A stretch of DNA of 64,000 bases, taken from positions 4,965,924 to 5,029,923 of the forward strand of contig NW_006917092.1 in the NCBI RefSeq assembly GCF_000516985.1, read 5' to 3'. Numbering within the stretch: position 1 is the stretch's first letter; every line of letters begins with the position of its first letter. Origin of the DNA: Pestalotiopsis fici W106-1 (lineage: Eukaryota; Ascomycota; Sordariomycetes; Amphisphaeriales; Sporocadaceae). The notes under the pieces were generated by a model. It did no database searches. It saw only the letters and a program-made list of their open reading frames with translations, and was not told the DNA's origin. This document shows, in pieces, positions 60,072 through 64,000 of the stretch. The position numbers and the translations under genes were made by a program.

Positions 60072-60721
60072 ATACAGCAGCATCGAATGCCCTGCGAGGC
60101 CCATAAGGGTCCTAGTAAAACATAGAAATGGCAGGGAACAAACACATTTTTAACTTAATTAAATCTTTGCTACTATTATCAATCGCTAAGTGTTAAACAA
60201 AATGGTGCTTTTCCTTAAGAATTTGAATTAGGCCAATATAAGTATTAATCATATAATATATTAATTTATATTTTGCACTTCTGTTCTCAACAAAGGGCAC
60301 GCTTATCTGGATGGCCTTGATTAATCCCCGGGAAACCTTATATATTTATTTAAATATTTTCATGCTAAATAGTGTGCTTAAGACTTTCATGTATGGATTT
60401 TAGAATTTATTATCTAACATTTATAACTTATATTTTATCCATTTGACCTTTAATAATTAAGGCCTTGTATCACGACAATCGGATTCAGAAGTAGTCAGGT
60501 ACGACATGATATTATATAGGTAGGGGTACGTAAAGTACAAAGCTGAGACTTGGATCTCAAGTGGGAAGTGGATCACCTGGGCTACTTAAATAGATGGGTC
60601 CGATACAGTCCCGATTGTCCCTTTATATCCAAGTCCTGACAACTGCCTAAAGAGTCACAATTATATGCACGAAGTGAAAGACTGTCGCCGCCATGAAGCT
60701 GCCAAGAACAAGTAAATCCAC
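60072..60721. other. AT-rich stretch, possible RIP-degraded repeat relic
   Basis: From about 60130 to 60480 the sequence is very AT-rich and full of TpA (TATATTTATTTAAATATTTT and similar), unlike the rest of the window. No ORF survives. This is what repeat-induced point mutation leaves of a transposon, but no terminal repeat or coding remnant identifies one. Confidence 0.5.
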
Positions 60722-61997
60722 TTAAAACGTCGAATCATACCATCCTTGGCTGGAGTATGAGCTGCCCAGGACAGTCGAGATGGACACGGCCGACGAGAGA
60801 GTCTTGGCCCAGCTGACCCGGGGCCCGGTAGCACCATCGCCAGAGTTGTTGTACTCGGCATAGTAGACGGTCGAAGTATCGGTGCTCGAATCCCACACGG
60901 TCCACCCTTCAGTACGAACGACTGAGCTCATAGCCGTGTTCTGGAAGACGACGCGGGCATAGGTTCGCCATGGTCGTCCCAGGTCTGACGCGATAATAGG
61001 TTAGCTTACTATTAAACATGCCAGTTTCTAGTGTTAAGGCAGAAAAAGAAAAAATAAATAAATCAAATCGGCGAACACTTATCAAGTCAAAGTTAGTGTA
61101 TAAATGCTTCGAGTACTTACAATACGTGCGGCTTGACACTGACTCGCCAGAGGCAGCAGCAATGTTGCAGTTGTTGAAGAGGTAGTACGACGGGTTGCTA
61201 CTAGAATCACGACCATTGGCTGAATTGAATATCACGTCAGCTCACTGGGCCCTGGAATCAAACGGTTCTTGGGGAAGGAGGTTGCATGGCATTTTGACCT
61301 ACCAGTGATGTAGTATCCTCCGTTCCTGACACGAATGTCACAAGCCTCGAACCAGGCCTGAGCCCGCTGGCCAAAGATAAAGTCGGTCGCGCCAGTAATC
61401 TGGCATTTCTTGTAGTACTGCTGGTCCTCGTTGGCCAGAAGCGTGTCTTGGAAGCCGTAGAGTGAGACGCCGTAGTAGCCGCCCGAGCTTTGTGCGCTGA
61501 GGGCCAGAGCTTGGGATCCTTTGCCGTCTGACACGCGCACAGAGTGTAAGTTGACGGCCAGGATAGGATTCGCTGCACGACATTTGAATTTTGGACTTAC
61601 ATGAGTTGATTATGTTCAGATTGTACATTTTAAAGTTGTCAGACCATACACGCACAGTGGCGCTTGCATCATTGTTGCCAGCGCTGGCCGCATTGTTGTT
61701 GTAGGTAATGGTGGCCCCGTTGCTGGCATAGCCGGTAGTGTCCGTGGTGTAGCCGTAGACGGTCAGCTTGGCCGAGCGGGCGGGAATGTAGACCTGCTCC
61801 GTGTACGTGCCCTGGTCGATAAAGATGCACTGGTCCGCCGTCGAAGATGTCGACAGGGCATTGACGGCCGCCTGGAATGTCGTGTAGGTGCCCCCCGACT
61901 TGGCGACGTGCAAGCAGCCCGATGGTGCTGTGGTGCGGCTTGCAGCCAGGACGGCCGTAGCACTGGCAAAGAGCGTCAGGAATGTTTTAAATGCCAT
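60722..61997 (-). CDS. Secreted pectin methylesterase (CE8)
   Basis: Four exons (61997-61601, 61527-61303, 61219-61121, 60984-60722; introns 73, 83 and 136 nt) give 327 aa, the normal fungal length. A nearer CAG would make the first intron only 28 nt; the one at 61528 was chosen because it joins NIINS to YGKGSQALAL, the family sequence. Signal peptide about 1-18. Catalytic residues: GFQDTLL with D160, GATDFIFG with D181, and R244 in LGRPWRTY. The enzyme removes methyl esters from homogalacturonan outside the cell, opening pectin to lyases. Tail-to-tail with the terpene synthase, with no functional link implied. TATAAATA lies 74 bp upstream of the start. Confidence 0.92.
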
Positions 61998-63137
61998 AGT
62001 TGTTCCTAGGTTTCAACTAGTCTTTGGTTTTCACCACTATGCATCCAGACTTGAAGTATTGAATATCGTATATTTATACCTCTTTCTCACCTATGGTCTA
62101 GACTATCCCTCCCGAGGCTTGGATCTCAGCTCTCGGAGGATGCAGATCCATTTGGGGTACGGAGAATATAAAATCTGGGGCAAAGTATGGGGTAGCAGGG
62201 GGGTTGCCGGCATTCGAACAAGCGGACTTTCTTGGCAGCTATCATGGGGTCATGTTCGATCTCGTCTTTCGTTGGTGGATAAAGCTTTTACGGTACGACT
62301 TTATACTAAAGCATTGCCTTGGCGGGGAAAGCCGCGTCGAATCGTGCTTGAGCGCCTACATTATTGATCAAATATTATAAAGAGAGAAAATGCCACGATT
62401 TCGTATTCTCTAGAGTGATCGACTCAAATGAGAAAGGGAGCTCGGTCCATGTTAGAAGGCAATGCAAAGCAAAAAGAAGAATTGAAAAGAAAGAGACGGC
62501 AAGGACCTGAAATTAGTCAAGATGTCGTGTTTGCGGCAATCTCATCTCTTAGTACAGTCTGAAAAAGCCACGCCAAGCTCAAATATTATAATCCAAACAC
62601 AATAAAAGCAATGTAATCCAATCATACTTACTTGACAAATGACAATCCTCAAAGATTTGTTTGCTTCTGTTGAGCTAGATGGCTCATCATGAGGGACTCC
62701 ATTAAGAGCCCGATGAATGGTTGGTAGGCCGATATTCTTGGCTGTGAAACAGTTCAATTTCACCTGCAGTGACTTTGATCGCCACGCCTGAAATTTGCCC
62801 CAGATCTCTATACAAACTGATATCATTCGCAGGCTGCCAAGTAGTGATATCCTATCAGTTGGAAATTTTATAAAAATCCACCTATCCGAGCCATGAGTCC
62901 TCATGTCCAGCCCCAACTTACGGATCCAAGTTGACGAGGCGGCAGGACAGTCTGATTATTGCTGATTGTGAGTAATGACCATCGTATTTGGAGTGCCTGT
63001 GGCTTGATCTCGCTCGCTGTATACAAAATTCATCTCAAGCAAATGAACGATCCACATTCAAGTCTAACCAGGTATCTATATGCTCTGAAATTCACATCCC
63101 AAACTTTTGATTCATGCCGCTCAACCAAATGTCATCA
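61998..63137. other. Intergenic, no supported gene
   Basis: 1.1 kb. Holds the esterase promoter (TATA box at 62071-62078) and the 3' flank of ZPR1. ORFs at 61888-62367 and 62542-62916 are unsupported. Confidence 0.5.
62071..62078 (-). promoter_or_regulatory. TATA box of the pectin methylesterase gene
   Basis: TATAAATA on the minus strand, 74 bp upstream of the start codon. Confidence 0.55.
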
Positions 63138-64000
63138 TCATGAGGTACCGTTAGTCTGGTGCTCCTCCTCGTAGCCCTCGACCTTCATGTCCTTGAGTCC
63201 GAGGTCCTCCTCTTCCTCGTCTGTCCTTTGGTACTCCTCAACTGTCATCTGGGGGTCCTCCTGATCAGGGTCCACCAACTTTTGGACATAACTTGAGGCA
63301 AGGGGATCGGTCAAAATGATTGTGAACTTCTTGTCGCCCTTGATAGCAGCGTCCAGTCCCTCAAAGAACTCTGTCCACCTCGACTTCTCGGTAGGGGCCA
63401 AAGAATCGCCGCCATCGCCGGCCTCAAAGATCTGGCTGTGCAAGTCATTTCGGACCTGAGTCAGGAGGCCTTCGACAGTGGTGAAGCGACCTCCCAGAGT
63501 ACCAGGGTTGACCTGGAGTTGAAGTTCTGGGCATTCGAGGGCACAGCTCTCGCTCTTCAAGATATCACGAGCCAAGTCGACATTGGACTCGACCTTCAGA
63601 CTAATCTTCTTTCCAAGGTCGGGGATTTCTCCACCAGTCTTGACATCGTTGGAACGGTATCCACACTCGTCGCAGACTGTGGACATGAGAACGACAGCCT
63701 TGAAGTGAGGAATATCAACCATCTTCATGTTTGTAGAGCAGGGCTTCATGCAGCCTGGGCACGTTGCGGGGAAGGCATAAACCTGATCGGGAATAATGTC
63801 CTCCTCGGCTGTAGTCTGTGTGGCATCAATGACGGACTCGACGTGTCCAAGACCGAGTGCTTCATTCTGCTCTGGGGTGCGAATATAATCTCTCTTGGCC
63901 CACTTGCCCACACCGTCCTTCATATCCGGTGAGATCCACGAGTTGCCGGCGGGATCATCCACCGAGACTCTGAAAGGGAACGACTCTCCAGCGAGCATGG
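63138..64000 (-). CDS. ZPR1: ZPR1 zinc-finger protein, 5' part cut by the window edge
   Basis: The frame is open to the window end; at least 286 C-terminal residues are visible and the first zinc finger and its domain lie outside. The visible part begins at the linker (LAGESFPFRVSVDDPAGNSW), then the second C4 finger CPGC...CDECGYRSNDVK. The second all-beta ZPR1 domain follows with GGEIPDLGKKISL, VNPGTLGGRFTTVEGLL and FTIILTDPLASSYVQ. The C-terminal tail is acidic. ZPR1 is a conserved eukaryotic chaperone for translation elongation factor 1A and moves between cytoplasm and nucleus. The Met at 63998 is not the true start. Confidence 0.95.
   Translation of the reverse strand, partial: MLAGESFPFRVSVDDPAGNSWISPDMKDGVGKWAKRDYIRTPEQNEALGLGHVESVIDATQTTAEEDIIPDQVYAFPATCPGCMKPCSTNMKMVDIPHFKAVVLMSTVCDECGYRSNDVKTGGEIPDLGKKISLKVESNVDLARDILKSESCALECPELQLQVNPGTLGGRFTTVEGLLTQVRNDLHSQIFEAGDGGDSLAPTEKSRWTEFFEGLDAAIKGDKKFTIILTDPLASSYVQKLVDPDQEDPQMTVEEYQRTDEEEEDLGLKDMKVEGYEEEHQTNGTS

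Noticed and set aside
61573..61600. 28-nt intron in the pectin methylesterase gene
   Set aside because: Too short for a fungal intron; the next CAG gives a 73-nt intron and the conserved YGKGSQALAL sequence.

Overview
This window looks like nuclear DNA from a filamentous ascomycete, most likely Sordariomycetes and plausibly Hypocreales. Protein-coding genes carry short GT-AG introns (mostly 49-130 nt). They include a fungal siderophore transporter, an AA9 polysaccharide monooxygenase, a fungal chimeric terpene synthase, histone H2A.Z, RFC3, ZPR1 and an RRM/R3H protein. I assign 22 protein genes plus one doubtful fragment. I found no convincing tRNA, rRNA, CRISPR array or intact transposon. 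Exon boundaries were read by hand from splice signals, frame continuity and family conservation.

Region by region. 0.3-4 kb (minus strand): a hotdog thioesterase, a doubtful short ORF, and a membrane-anchored histidine-acid-phosphatase-like protein whose catalytic motifs are degraded. 6.9-12.6 kb: a secreted aspartic protease, convergent with a prolyl-4-hydroxylase-type dioxygenase; a PDI-like HDEL protein with no CxxC motif and two consecutive 8-nt microexons; and an AA9 LPMO. 14.2-20.3 kb: RFC3, a secreted carboxylesterase and an acidic nuclear-looking protein with a Cys cluster. 23.8-29.1 kb: a siderophore transporter with GATA-type iron-repressor sites upstream, a novel-looking protein of tandem Cys modules, and H2A.Z. 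31.2-36.1 kb: coproporphyrinogen oxidase and an RRM/R3H RNA-binding protein with a pyrimidine-rich upstream leader region. 36.1-43.2 kb is essentially gene-free and carries several poly-T runs. 43.2-45.1 kb: an isolated FMO-like monooxygenase. 48.3-49.4 kb: a secreted tyrosinase.

49.9-56.6 kb holds what may be a small catabolic module: a family III CoA-transferase, divergent from a HPFNPP-type 3-hydroxyacyl-CoA dehydrogenase, which is followed by a YWTD beta-propeller protein. 57.5-60.1 kb holds the most interesting gene: an apparently intact eight-exon terpene cyclase/prenyltransferase fusion (741 aa) with all metal-binding motifs. A tandem 22-bp dyad repeat lies upstream and an AT-rich, RIP-like relic lies downstream. 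Its first intron is 60 nt, frame-preserving and stop-free, and it splits the catalytic DDxxE motif. A secreted pectin methylesterase and the 3' part of ZPR1 close the window.

The window mixes housekeeping genes (RFC3, H2A.Z, HEM13, ZPR1) with secreted enzymes acting on protein, polysaccharide, ester and pectin substrates. That fits a saprotrophic or plant-associated lifestyle. This is inference from gene content.
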